From the NCBI GenBank assembly GCA_947650285.1, contig CANTFL010001187.1, positions 248,001 through 312,000 of the forward strand: a stretch of DNA of 64,000 nucleotides, read 5' to 3'. Below, one piece after another: positions 1 to 11,023 of the stretch. This stretch comes from Hyaloperonospora brassicae (taxonomy: Eukaryota; Oomycota; Peronosporomycetes; Peronosporales; Peronosporaceae). The first letter of the stretch is position 1. Every line of letters starts with the position of its first letter. The position numbers and the translations under genes are program-made. Below the pieces are notes generated by a model. That model was given only the letters and a program-made list of their open reading frames with translations, was not told where the DNA came from and did no database searches.

Positions 1-305
1 CCACCTTGCCTGCGACTTGAGCTTTGCCTGTGCGAGATGAACACGAGACTTTCTGAACGACACCTCACGAGGAACAACGGATCTGTTAGAAGTCGTCTAA
101 AATTCCACTCGCCAGCCACCAAACAAGGAAAGGGGGGACCACTGCGCACCTCGGGCCCTTTGCAACGAAACATCCTCTGGAGCTACAGACGACGCTCCGT
201 AGATCGAGACCGGGCGGAGCTGATTCGATAGTGAGAAACCTCTTTTGTATTTTCCACGCGTCTACAAGCATCTATCCACAATTTTGCGTCGTTGTAATCC
301 TAACG
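1..305. other. Left-edge flank, no gene seen
   Basis: This stretch lies downstream of the minus-strand CRAL-TRIO/PH gene. It holds only short unrelated open frames and no RNA gene that I can recognise. It probably contains the 3' untranslated region of that gene. Confidence 0.5.
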
Positions 306-3300
306 TCACTTCGCCGAGTCAAATGATGTCGGCTGGTTGTCGGTGTCCAGACTGGCTTCTTGCTTTGTCCTCGGTGAAGCAACAGGAGACCACTCAGGAC
401 TGACTGCTGCCACCGACGTCTTATTCTTCAGCTGGTCGATTGCGTCCGAAATCGCATCTACCCAGCCGTTCAGCACGTCAGATGTTGGCGTGCAGAGCAG
501 CAGCGAGTGACCGTTAACGGCCATGCGTGGCGTAATGATTTCGAAGCTCTTGTTCTGCTTCGTTGTCTTCTGGACGATCGTGTCGTGGGACAATGAGACA
601 ATCTGGTAGATCTCCGAGTCCAAGGCCTTGGCAAAGCGAAGATACTGGGGATGGAGGACGAAGAGCTGGCGCTGCCAGATCGGGTTGAACTGTTTGTGCC
701 GCAGTGAGCGCTTCAGCAGGTACCCTGCCTTCAAGACTTCCTCCCGAAAGTAATTTGCCGGAATCGATCGACAAAAGCCCTCGTCATCGACGCCGTCAAG
801 CATACAGCTACTCTCAGCGCCGCTGCCGTATCGAGGGAGTCGATCCATTGCTGTCGTAGTAGTCGTACGGCGCTTCACTGGTCCCGCTGCAGGCAGTAGC
901 GACAGCGGCACTACAGCATCCTCAGCCAATGCAAACTCGTCTTCGCTCGACCTGCTCTCGCCAGAGCGCTCGAGCGAGATCGCACGTAGCAAGTCTTTGG
1001 ACTCGAAAGACTTGCACTCTAGCACACTCTCCACCAGCGCTCGTTGCAGAAGCTGGTACGAAGAGTGCGTCTCGCAACCACCAGAGCACGAACACGTGCC
1101 GCCGTACTCCACAGGCAGATTTTCAGCGTCAATGAACTCCAGCAACGCGGCAGCAGTCTCGCTCTCCGTCACAATGTTCGTCTTGGCACGAGTTGCTTCG
1201 TTCAACAAAGGCTTCACACCTTTCCATGCCATACCGAACCACGAAGGCACATTCACGATGAAGATTTTGAACGACCGCTGCGGATAGTGGCACTGCATCG
1301 CACCCGTGCATCGACGGATGAACTCAAACGCCTCACCGCCCATATCGCGCATACCGATTCCACGCGCGTCCAGTACGATGCACATCTTCTGCGTCTCGCT
1401 GGGAGCACATGCGTCGCACGGACAGATCTCGTGAGCCGCATACTTGAGCATGAACTCCATGGCGAATAAATAGTGCTTGAACAACGCGTCCGACGTGACA
1501 CCGGCTTTCTTCAGCTGGGGCATGTTGATCGAGCCAATTTTCTCAAAGTAGAGTGGATGGCCGAGCTTGTCGTGTTTGTGCAGAAACTGCGTGTAGTTCC
1601 TGTAAACATACACATCCGTCAGTTGTGAGCAAGTACATACGCAGTCATAAACAAGTGCCACGTACGCTTTAATGGCATCGTAGTACGTTTGCGGCATGGT
1701 CAGAATCGAGTCTGCCATCACTTCCTTTCTCCATGCCAGCGTGTTCTCATAGCGCTTCGTGGCCTTGGCAGTATCTCCATTTTCCGCTACCAAAAAGGCT
1801 GTAGGCACCGATTTCACCAAGTGTGACGCTTGTGTGGTATTGGTAGTCTTTTCATACCGTTCAGATTCAGACGCTTCAAGTGCTACCACCGTGAAGTCCC
1901 AGTTGCCGAGGAAATCGCGTGACTGATCCTCGTTCTCGACACCTGCCGACATAGTTTTCCGTTCCATCGCCGTCTTTGCCAAGTGTGCGACTTCCACTAA
2001 CAAGACCATTACCCCAGCAAGGCCGCACATATATACAGCAGGAAGTACCGTCACCGAGTCAAACACGTGCGTGAACACCGAAGCTGCAGCCGAATACGCA
2101 ACGGCAATACCACACGACAGCTTGAGCATCTGTCGGTACGTGCCGCACAATTTGCCACGCAAGTCAATCTTCTTTCGTTGTACAGCACGTGTAGCGCGGA
2201 CAAGGATGCGCATGGGACGTTTGCCACCGAGCACGAGGCGATAAAATGCAGCGCCCTCGTGCTTCAAGAATCGCCGGCACGACACGCCGACGCGGCCGCC
2301 ATCCGAAAATGTCACTTCGAGCGACATCGAGCGCCGTAGATCCTGCAGCAAAAGAGGAACGCCTACCTCGACGCCTGTTGCTGTCGATACCAGCACACGA
2401 GGGCTTGCTTTGTCGTCACAAGCTTTATCCAATGCTCGACGGCCATCATCGCTCGTCTGCACGTCTTGTACATCAATCGATTTGATTGCTGGCAACTCGT
2501 GACCGTGCATCTCAAACAGAACGGTCTTCCCGCGACCGTCGCATCGTAAGAAACCACCTTGAACAGGTGTCGACTCCTGCTGCTTGCTAAAGTGCGTGAT
2601 CACGCGATTGAACTTGGACCGCATGCGATTCGAATCCGCCACGTCAATAATGAGGTTCCGGTCGCCGTAGTACACGACTGCCCCGCTTTTTGTCTGCAGC
2701 GCTGCAGTTGCCACCTGCATCTCCACTTGCGTCAACCGGCCAAACGTCGTCTCGGCCATATTCTTGGTCGTCTTGGCCAAGTTGCTGAAAAAGACAAAGC
2801 TGTCTTCATCGTCCGACGAGCTCGAGCTGCTGTCGTCGTCGTCTCCTTCTGCCGCCTGTAGCTGGTAGAACGACAAGTGCATCTCGCCGGGTGTGTTGGA
2901 CGCTTTCGGCCCGAAACAGCCATTCTTGAGGCTCGGGCCGACGCCCATTTTGTTGTTCCACACGCGTCCGTCTTCGTCCACTAGCAGCACAACGTCGCCG
3001 TAGCTCACGGGCGTCCCCGCGCCCAGTCCGCTGTACGACAACACGACGAACGTCGACGACCGGAAGCGCTTCACGCCGCACGGAACCACCGGAGGGAGGC
3101 ACACGAGCTCGTCCTGTTTCTGCCCGCTCTTGGCCGTCCGGAACCGTTTGCTGCCGGCAACCGTACCCACGTACCCTCCCGAAGCCGTCGCGGGCACGTA
3201 CTTACTGCGTGCAAACAGACGGATCGTGTCGCCGTAGCGCACGGCCACACGGGGCGGCGAGCGCTTTGACACTGTGTCGAGGACCGCAGGAGCGACGGCA

Positions 3301-3578
3301 ATGGGTCGCGACTGCGAAGGGGGCGCAGCGGCCACCGACGGGTCCATTGCGACGCGGCGGTGGCCGTCTTTGCTCGCGCTGCTGGAGCTGCGGCGGAAGC
3401 TCGTGCCGCTCTTACTGCCTCCGTCGTCGGCTTTGGCGCTGTGGCGACGAGCGCGCAGCGAGACGCTCGCGAAGAGCGCAGAGCTGCTGCTACTGTTGCT
3501 GCTGTTGCTGCAGTTGCTGCTGCTGCTGCTGCTGCTGGAAGGCGCTGCGACGCCCTTGACGGAGGCCATGAGTTGCAT
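306..3578 (-). CDS. CRAL-TRIO (Sec14-like) and PH domain protein
   Basis: A protein of about 1,068 residues after splicing, likely a phosphoinositide or lipid binding and transfer protein acting at membranes. The N-terminus is low-complexity poly-Ser. Residues about 100-250 are rich in beta-strand-like segments (motifs such as YGDTIRLF and YGDVVLL), perhaps a beta-trefoil-like domain; that is a guess. A hydrophobic stretch near 530-570 could be membrane-associated. A CRAL-TRIO lipid-binding domain follows (LGHPLYFEKIG, then VLDARGIG), and a PH domain lies at the C-terminus (LKAGYLLKRS ... LNGWVDAI). An intron at 1600-1665 (GTACGT to TTTACAG, 66 nt) is a multiple of three with no stop; removing it joins the sequence into a normal Sec14 start (DAIKA-NYTQFLHKHD). 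ATG at 3578 is the first start; a second in-frame ATG lies at 3569. Function within the cell is inferred from domains only. Confidence 0.85.
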   Translation of the reverse strand: MQLMASVKGVAAPSSSSSSSSNCSNSSNSSSSSALFASVSLRARRHSAKADDGGSKSGTSFRRSSSSASKDGHRRVAMDPSVAAAPPSQSRPIAVAPAVLDTVSKRSPPRVAVRYGDTIRLFARSKYVPATASGGYVGTVAGSKRFRTAKSGQKQDELVCLPPVVPCGVKRFRSSTFVVLSYSGLGAGTPVSYGDVVLLVDEDGRVWNNKMGVGPSLKNGCFGPKASNTPGEMHLSFYQLQAAEGDDDDSSSSSSDDEDSFVFFSNLAKTTKNMAETTFGRLTQVEMQVATAALQTKSGAVVYYGDRNLIIDVADSNRMRSKFNRVITHFSKQQESTPVQGGFLRCDGRGKTVLFEMHGHELPAIKSIDVQDVQTSDDGRRALDKACDDKASPRVLVSTATGVEVGVPLLLQDLRRSMSLEVTFSDGGRVGVSCRRFLKHEGAAFYRLVLGGKRPMRILVRATRAVQRKKIDLRGKLCGTYRQMLKLSCGIAVAYSAAASVFTHVFDSVTVLPAVYMCGLAGVMVLLVEVAHLAKTAMERKTMSAGVENEDQSRDFLGNWDFTVVALEASESERYEKTTNTTQASHLVKSVPTAFLVAENGDTAKATKRYENTLAWRKEVMADSILTMPQTYYDAIKAYVALVYDCVCTCSQLTDVYVYRNYTQFLHKHDKLGHPLYFEKIGSINMPQLKKAGVTSDALFKHYLFAMEFMLKYAAHEICPCDACAPSETQKMCIVLDARGIGMRDMGGEAFEFIRRCTGAMQCHYPQRSFKIFIVNVPSWFGMAWKGVKPLLNEATRAKTNIVTESETAAALLEFIDAENLPVEYGGTCSCSGGCETHSSYQLLQRALVESVLECKSFESKDLLRAISLERSGESRSSEDEFALAEDAVVPLSLLPAAGPVKRRTTTTTAMDRLPRYGSGAESSCMLDGVDDEGFCRSIPANYFREEVLKAGYLLKRSLRHKQFNPIWQRQLFVLHPQYLRFAKALDSEIYQIVSLSHDTIVQKTTKQNKSFEIITPRMAVNGHSLLLCTPTSDVLNGWVDAISDAIDQLKNKTSVAAVSPEWSPVASPRTKQEASLDTDNQPTSFDSAK
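1600..1665 (-). other. Intron of the CRAL-TRIO/PH gene (in frame, 66 nt)
   Basis: Read on the minus strand it begins GTACGTGG and ends TTTACAG. It keeps phase and contains no stop, so an unspliced message would encode 22 extra residues (rich in Y, V and C) inside the CRAL-TRIO domain. Those residues have no counterpart in the usual Sec14 fold. Confidence 0.75.
3483..3538. repeat. Interrupted CTG/CAG trinucleotide repeat
   Basis: A run of CTG, TTG and CTA triplets on the plus strand encodes the poly-Ser/Asn N-terminus of the minus-strand CRAL-TRIO/PH protein. Such runs vary in length between strains. Confidence 0.85.
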
Positions 3579-5707
3579 CAGAGTGATGGTCGCGTCCGCG
3601 CTGCGGGTGTGTCGGTCGATGGCCCAAGTCCCTGACTTCGTCCGTGTGTTAGCGCCGGGGCGACGCGGCCCTTCAGTGCGTGCGCAAGAAAGGCCAGCGC
3701 GTTGTTTTGAGTCGCGCGGTAAGACCTGATCCGTCCCCAGCTGGGACGACGGCAGCTTCTTTGGGGTTTCGAGCGCTGTGGCGCTCGAGAGAGCGCGACT
3801 GTAGTCGGCGGCCCACTTTGCAAGGGACGGAAGGCGCAGTTGTCGTGGAAATATATCGACCCACTACACACTGCACACACATACACACACACTTTCGGGT
3901 ACGTTTTGTTGTGCAACAAACTTTCGCTCACTTGTGCAAAGCGCCACAACAGTGTGATCGGTTGCTTTGCTGTCTCTGCTCGATGGCCGAATCTTGGCGT
4001 TATGGAGGGCACGCACTCACTGCGATATGCTCGACACGTTATCCGGATATGCTATGCATTGACAGCAGCATCGAAAAAGAGCGGGCGGGTCCCAGCGCCT
4101 TAGCGATAGACGCATGTCCCGTGGCATCAGTAGCGCCTGGAGACGACGTCAAGTGATGCGTGGCGCGATGGGGTCCAGTACAGGAAAGCAAAAGAGTCAG
4201 TCAAGCTATACGAGCGCAATGAACTTGTATGTATGCATTCTGCAGGACTGGGAGTCAGACTAGCTACGTGAATGTCCACATAGGTCGAGTTGCGGTCGAT
4301 CGCAACTGCGTCGACCGGTCACGCAAGATCACTTCTGACTCGTCACGCCCACGACGCGCTACATCAACGCTGGGGACCACTTGCATGTCTCGAGGACGCT
4401 CGACACGAGTGTGTATCGAGACAGAGGCCGTGGTAGCGGTTCAGAACGAAACAAATGGCAGTCTCTGCGTGTTTTACGCGACAACACGGTCGCACGCTGG
4501 CGAGCGCAGCTGCCTCTTCCTCTCCAGGAGGACAAAGAAAGATCACGGGCCAGGCGGTTGATCGTTGACAAGGCCGGCCTCTTGCGTCGATTCAGCGCAC
4601 CCCCTTTATTGCTGGCTCGATCGTCGGCTCATTCGTGGTTGCGGCTTTTTGCCGCTGACAATGTCCTACTCGTCGCGGCATTGAAGCGCGCGCGTAGTGC
4701 GATCGCGCGTCAGTTCGTATCGAAGCCCACACCAGCCTCAGTGTTTTCGCTCACTGGACTTTGCAGCTCTTAGCCTGTCCCCCCGTGCTTGGATTCGACG
4801 ACGAAGCCGCTCGCGCGGCGTTCGTGCCACGTCTACAAAGGATTTGGTCATTGTGGCCAGACGCGAGCACCTGCAACAACACGTAGCGCGAGGATGTTGC
4901 ACACCGTGGTGGTGGATCCATGGTAGACCGCCTTTGCGGGCAGCATACACTGCCTTGCTCATGCAGCCTCTTGCTTTGGCGACCCATGTACCCATCGATT
5001 GTTGCGCTGCTGTTTAGCTCTTTATCAAGTGGAGTCGGTCTGCGTCCTCTCGCGGCAGTTTGAGCGTTTACGTGTGGTGTCTGTTGCGCTCGATGTCAGT
5101 GTGCTGCATTGTCGGGGGGCGAGGCGCACCAGAGGATTTCAGCATCGCAGGTACGTGCACTACAAGGCTAAGGTATCGCTCTGTACGACTGCGTGTAACT
5201 CATTCGGGCCGGACTGCTGCTCGGCAAGTGATTTCACTACCAGTCCGGCAACATGCGGCACGCTGACCGAGCCAAGTTGGGCCAAAGCAAAAAATCAGGT
5301 CGGTTGAGCTCGTAGGTTGATCGATGGACACAGTGTGAGAAACTGCCTCGCGTCGGTGCAGATAAAAGTCAGGCAATGTCCCCCTCGCAAAGTTCGGCTG
5401 CATCGTGAACCTTTTGCATCTTTCGCATCACTGGCATACAACAAGTCACGCAGCACTAGTTCGTAATGCAGCCACAAGCCATAGCAGCAGCGTTTGTGTG
5501 CCACATCCGCTCGCAGATCGATACACGTCGAGCTTTGACACTTGTTCCCAAGAAAAAAGAAATAGTGCATGTTGAATCGAACAAGTTAGCGCTATCAAAT
5601 CAGCGGAAATCGACTCACGCGTATGAAGATGGATGACTGCAGGCTGACGACTGAGCGACAATCGCTAGGCAGGCCAGCTAGATAACCCACTGTGATTTCC
5701 ACCTCTC
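3579..5707. other. Intergenic region, no gene recognised
   Basis: About 2.1 kb between the start of the CRAL-TRIO/PH gene and the stop of the PP1 gene, both on the minus strand. It should hold the promoter of the former and the terminator of the latter. Open frames of up to 158 codons occur, but they have no recognisable domain and are Arg/Ser-rich as expected of chance frames in GC-rich DNA. Confidence 0.5.
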
Positions 5708-6920
5708 CTACTTCCGAGGCGGGGTCGCTGGACGCTGCGTGCCCAGGCCATTGTAAGCGTAACGTTGCTTCTTTTCCGCTGGCTTGAGGATCTGGAACGA
5801 GCACATGAGCGTCTCGTCCACCGACATCATGGCACCGGCGTTATCGAATTCGCCGCAATAGTTCGGGGCTGAAAACAGCGTAACGAGCTGGCGCTTGGCA
5901 AAGAATTCATAGCCGTCCTCCACCACCTGGTGGGCTCGACAAATCAGGTCGAGGTCGTGGCGCTTAAGAAACTGACTCACAATGTCCGGACCGAACGTGA
6001 ACGACACACCACGGTCGTTCTCGCCCCATCCCATGATGTCCTTGTCCGGATCGGACCACAGCAGATCGCAGAGCAAACCCGTGTCAGGCACGTCCGTCGG
6101 GCGCACAAAGCGCTTGATCTGCTCCATCTGGCTGAGCTCGGGCGACAGACCTCCGTGCATGCAAAAGATCTTTTCGTCGACGATTGCAGCCACAGGTAAG
6201 CAATTGAAGCAGTCCGTGAAGGTCTTCCAGAGCTTTATGTTGTAGCGGCGCTTGCACTCGTCGTAAAAGCCATAGATCCTGTTGATCGATGCACACTCGT
6301 GGTTGCCCCGCAGAATGAAAAAGTTTTCTGGATACTTGATCTTGTATGCCAGCAGCAAACAGATGGTCTCGAGGCTCTGTTTGCCACGGTCCACGTAGTC
6401 ACTGTGCATGTCCAGCGCACAACAATCCATCAGTCTCTACTACTCCCTCTCCTTCTTCCCCTACACTACAGCAACGAGTCGACATACGCCCCTCGGCGAC
6501 GTACCCGAGAAACAAGTAGTTGGCGTCTGGGGGAAAGCCGCCGTACTCGAAGAGACGCAACAGGTCGTAGTACTGACCGTGGATGTCACCTACAGAGAGA
6601 GAGACACACACACACACACATACAGCGACCACCCGCGTTCAGAGACCCCCACAATGCAGTCGAGCCATCACCGCTTCCCCTTATCGATTCACGACGTATC
6701 ACAGAAGGCGACGCCGCAGTGACGTACCGCAAATCTTAATGGGCGCCTCCAGCTCCACCAGAATGGGCTGCGCCAGGAACACCTCGCGCGCCTGCAGACA
6801 GAGGCCGCGAATCTCTGTCTCGGTGAGGTTCACCTGCTTGCCGGGGCGCGCGCCCCGCACGCTCAGGAGCTTCTCAATGATACTGTCGACGTCGATGGGG
6901 TCCATTCCAGACGACGCCAT
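5708..6920 (-). CDS. Serine/threonine protein phosphatase PP1 catalytic subunit
   Basis: Three exons (6728-6920, 6505-6589, 5708-6401) give 323 residues, the usual PP1 length. It removes phosphate from Ser/Thr in many regulatory-subunit complexes in nucleus and cytoplasm. The metal-binding PPP motifs are all present: GDIHG, GDYVDRG (split by intron 2), GNHE, and the later His positions. The C-terminal half carries PP1-type residues ([30 protein letters not shown]), which separates it from PP2A and calcineurin. The N-terminus ([14 protein letters not shown]) is also PP1-like. Intron 1 is 6590-6727 and intron 2 is 6402-6504, both starting GTACGTC; without splicing the GDYVDRG motif is lost. Reading frame and phase agree across all three exons (193+85+694 nt). 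Confidence 0.95.
6604..6620. repeat. CA/TG dinucleotide microsatellite in PP1 intron 1
   Basis: A short run of alternating CA on the plus strand lies just inside the 3' end of PP1 intron 1, close to the acceptor at 6590-6595. Confidence 0.8.
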
Positions 6921-8112
6921 TGTCTGCTGCGGCTGCTTCTCTGCCTTTCCTCCCGTTTATTCTTCGAGTGGCCAGTCCCCTGTGACCCCTTGCTCGGTGT
7001 TTCACCAGAAAGCGCAATGATTGGACGAAACCACATGTGCGCAGAGTGATTCGTGGAAATCACAACCTGTGTCGACCTACGAATGCAGGAGAAAAGACGG
7101 ACTGTTTTGACCAATGGAAGCAAGAAGCGAGAGACAGCTGGCCGGAAAGAAGCTGGCTCAAAGGCCCGTCCGTACATTGGTGCAACCATCTCAAGCGTTT
7201 TCGGCCAAACGAGGTGCCTGCCATAGCTCCTACGTTCGACAATCACTTATCAGAAACATCGGTGCCAACAAGCATGGGCAGCGAGGGTCAGCTACTGTGC
7301 GTTTGATCCGAGCATCGGTCTCGAGCATCGGTCTATAGATCAACCGTTGGCATTGCCGTTGTGCCGTGCTTGAGTCCTAGCGCCAACAAGGTGCAACCCA
7401 CCCCGCCGCAAGTTCGATGCGAGCTTCGCACGAGTCGGCGCAACTGCGCTTCGGCGAACGAGATGAGGATCATTTCAACAGCGACAGTGCTTTCGAGTGT
7501 GCCAATCCTGATCGTCGAGCAATGCCGTTCGATTTCGGGTAAATGGGCGCCCAACTCGATTTCGTGCACGATGTTTCCCTCCCGATGAAGTAGCGATTGA
7601 TCCGACGGACGGAAACCCGCCTAGAAGTAGCGCTGTTCTATGCGACACTTCCTCCTAACCACATCGCAACTTCATTGGACCATGGCCTGACGCTGGAGCA
7701 ACCCGCGGCGTTCGGATTGGCGGCCGCGTCTGGGTACAGCCGCCAGATCATACAATGAGGCGAAGGCCGTCGGCTCTGCACCATCTGTTTCTGACACCCT
7801 GTGTCGCAGCATAGTGTACCATTCCCGCTGGCAGAGGCTTATACCGTATGCGGGCTCCCTCTATCTTCCGATATCGCGCGACATTTAGTTTCGTGCTACA
7901 AGGACGTGCGTGTATCCTCGATCGGGAAAGGCGGAAGGCGAAAAAAGGGGAACTCCAGCTGACCTGGGGGCGACTCGACGGACCCGCTTTTGGCGCACCT
8001 TTTTGAGACCCAGCATGGTGTACGTCCTCCTGCTCCTCCCACTGTCTCTTTCTCGCCTTGCTCAAGTCCAACGCCCACTTGCTGATCACACTAAACTTCT
8101 TGTCACCACCTC
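6921..8112. other. Divergent promoter region between PP1 and the PX-AGC kinase
   Basis: About 1.2 kb between two genes that start at its ends and point away from each other. No open frame here resembles a known protein. A pyrimidine-rich stretch lies just before the kinase start (about 8020-8110). Confidence 0.5.
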
Positions 8113-10796
8113 ATGAGATCGGCCCGCAGCGACGACAAGAAGCGGAAACCTTCGCGGGACTTTCCAGCCCACGCTCAGGTGCCCGTGGGCAAAGTCCTTC
8201 CGAGCGGCGGCACGTCGTCGTCGTGCTCCTCCACTAAGTACGTCGTGTGTCGTTCGTTTCGTTCTTCTTTGCCTTCAGGGGATGCGCTGAGACATTAACC
8301 AGTTCCGCTCCCGACGTTTTCGCTCTTTGCACCAGAGGACGGGTCGAGCTCAATGCAGTGGCACCTGCAGCAGTCCCGCGCATGCGCGACCCGTTCCACA
8401 TCCTCAATCATGACGAGAGCAATGAGCTGCGGTCCACGGGCAAACGCTCGACGCGCGCGGACTCCGTGTTGTCCGTGAGCTCGAGGTCGTCGTTGCTGTC
8501 GCTCGACGACTCGTTCCAGTTCTCAGGCGGCGACGAGGACGAAGACGGTGCGTCGAAACTGCCCAAGAACCAGCGACCGGTACAGCCAGTGGACGAACGC
8601 GAATACTTTGAACGGATGTGGGCCGAGAACTTTAAGAACTCGGAGGCGCAGGTCAGCAGCACGACAGGATACTTGCCCGTAGGTGCAGCCGGTCGCCTGA
8701 ACCGCATCAAAAGCTTTTCGTTTGCGCGGGAACCTGTGTCGCACAAGTTGTACGCAGTGTTTCGACTGGAGATCGAGTGCATCGTGAGTGAGAAGCAGTG
8801 GACGATTTATCGCCGATTCCACGACTTTAAGCAGCTCGCACATCAGTTGAAAAATGAATCAGTCCGTGTTTCAGCGGTTCCCACAAAGACGTTGATGCGC
8901 TCGTTGGACCCAAGCTTTTTGCGTAAGCGCCAGCTGGAGTTGGACAGGTGGCTGCGAGAAGTGCTGATGCTAATTAGTCTCGAGAACTGCAAAGTTGACA
9001 CGGACCGATATACCGAGTGCTGTGGAAACCGCGGATTCCACGCAAGTGTGCGTCTCATCCGCCACTTTCTTACACACAAGGCGAACGAGCCGCCAGTGTT
9101 TGAGGAGTCGTCATTGTCGTCTAGTTCCCATGTGCCATCGAATTCGTCCAGTGGGTTCTCTTCTTCGAGTTCGGGTTCTGGGCGACCCCCGCTGTTAAGT
9201 ACGTCGGAGCGTAAGACTGGTTCAGAGCCGATGTTGCACGAGGCGGAAGAAGGTAGTGGCATTTCACGTGGACGTAAAACTCGCGTTGGGTCAGCTGGTC
9301 AAGTTGGTGCAAATTCGTTTGGCAGCAGAGTTCGTGTAAACTCTGCTGACATGGCTAGATGTTGTGATAGAAAAACGAATGCTGCCTCGATGGAGTACCG
9401 TGAGCTGCAGTCACGCGGTGAAAGGCCGCATGGGAAATTGTCACCGAAAGAAGAACCGATGGACGGTCGTCAAAATGTACCGTTTGACGCTCTTACATCA
9501 ACTGAAGAGCGGCGGAGCGTGATTCTTCAGGATGCGGACGACGATAATGAAGCGTTTGAGCTCGAGCATAGCTCCAGGCGGCAAAGTAGTAAGGTGTCGC
9601 TGAAGGAGTTCGACGTGCTGAGGATGATTGGAAAGGGGTCGTTTGGTAAGGTGCTGCTTGTCCGGAAGGAGCACACGTCAGAGCTGTTCGCCGTCAAGAT
9701 ACTGAGGAAGCAGGCGATTGTGAAAAAGCAGCAAGTGGAACACACACGGACCGAGCGTCGCGTTTTAGCCTCCATATCGCACCCGTTTGTTGTATGTTTG
9801 CACTACGCCTTCCAAACAAAGGACAAGCTGTATTTCGTACTCGATTACTGTCCAGGTGGAGACTTGTTCTTTCACCTAAGTCGATGCGGATGCTTCCCTG
9901 AGGCTATGGCGAAGTTTTACGCCGCCGAGATTGTGTTGGCACTGATTCATTTGCACGAGCAGGGCATTGTTTATCGAGATCTCAAACCGGAGAACATAAT
10001 GCTGGACGTAGATGGTCATGTGAAACTTGCTGATTTCGGGTTGGCGAAAGAAGGTATCAATAGCGAACTTAGTGGGACGTACACCATGTGTGGGACGCCC
10101 GAGTACTTGCCACCCGAGATCCTTAACCGTGTTGGCCATGGCACAGCTGTGGACTGGTGGAATTTGGGTATGGTGCTTTACGAGATGCTGACTGGACGGC
10201 CACCGTGGTATACACAAGATCGACAGGAGCTGTTTCACCGCCTTCGTGGTGCTGAGCTCCAGTTTCCGCAGGGACTAACTCCGGAGGCTATGAATCTGAT
10301 CGAAGGCCTACTCACACGCGATCCGGCCAAGCGTCTCGGCGCTATTGATGTCCGTGAGATTACCTACCACCCATTCTTTGCGGAGATTGACTGGAGTTTG
10401 CTGTACAACCGCCAGGTGCAGCCGCTATATCGCCCATGCCAGTACACGGATCCAATCGATGCAGCTAATTTTGAGGAGGAGTTTACGAAGCTACCGCTCG
10501 CCCAAATCGACAGTGCAGGTCTTAGCGTACCAAGCGACAATATGCCAGAAAAGAGTGACGACGGCAGGGATTCTATGACTGACTCGGCAAACTACTCGGC
10601 CATTGCTGCCGCAACCGCGGAAATTAGAGCAAGTATGTGCAATGGCGCTGCTCACAATACGGGGGCGAGCATAAGCAGCACGGAGCGCAACAGCACGCTA
10701 CGCAACCTCTCGTACACTTTTGCCGGCTTCACTTACGACGGCACCAATTCTTCCCTCGCGCGGTCCGACAATCTCACATCCGACGGTGTACAGTAA
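8113..10796 (+). CDS. PX-domain AGC-family Ser/Thr protein kinase (SGK3-like layout)
   Basis: Two exons (8113-8237 and 8279-10796) give about 880 residues. A PX domain, which binds phosphoinositides, lies at about residues 190-305 (IYRRFHDFKQLAHQL). A Ser-rich linker follows, then an AGC kinase domain at about 485-745: glycine loop GKGSFGKV, ATP lysine in FAVKILRK, YRDLKPEN catalytic loop, DFG with Asp627, and activation segment TMCGTPEYLPPE. The C-terminal tail has an AGC hydrophobic motif FAGFTY near residue 861, whose Thr is the usual TORC2-type site in this family. A PX-plus-AGC layout is that of SGK3, so membrane recruitment through phosphoinositides is inferred. The long frame opens at 8247 only with GTG; the ATG at 8113 joins it in frame through a GTACGT donor. 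An acceptor at 8302 also keeps frame, so the intron could be 41 or 65 nt. Confidence 0.88.
8238..8278 (+). other. Intron 1 of the PX-AGC kinase (41 nt, alternative end 8302)
   Basis: The donor is GTACGTCG at 8238. A strong pyrimidine tract precedes CCTTCAG ending at 8278; a second CAG ends at 8302. Both acceptors restore the same frame, 24 nt apart. Confidence 0.6.
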
Positions 10797-11023
10797 GTCG
10801 CATCAGGCTTTGCTGCTGATTTATGTGGTCTGACAAGCGACGGTCATAGTGACAAGAAGATTGGCTAGAGTTTTCCACGCGAGAGAACCTATAGAGAACC
10901 CCACGTCTCTCATTACAACGAGTTGGCTGCTTTTGTACAAACGATTGAGTATACAAGTGACCTTCACGTCGAAAACATTGCAATACTTGTGCGTGTGCGC
11001 GAGGCAGGTCTCAAATACCTCGA

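Noticed and set aside
8247..8278. Start of the PX-AGC kinase at 8247
   Set aside because: The codon there is GTG and lies inside the proposed intron; ATG 8113 joins the frame through a consensus donor.
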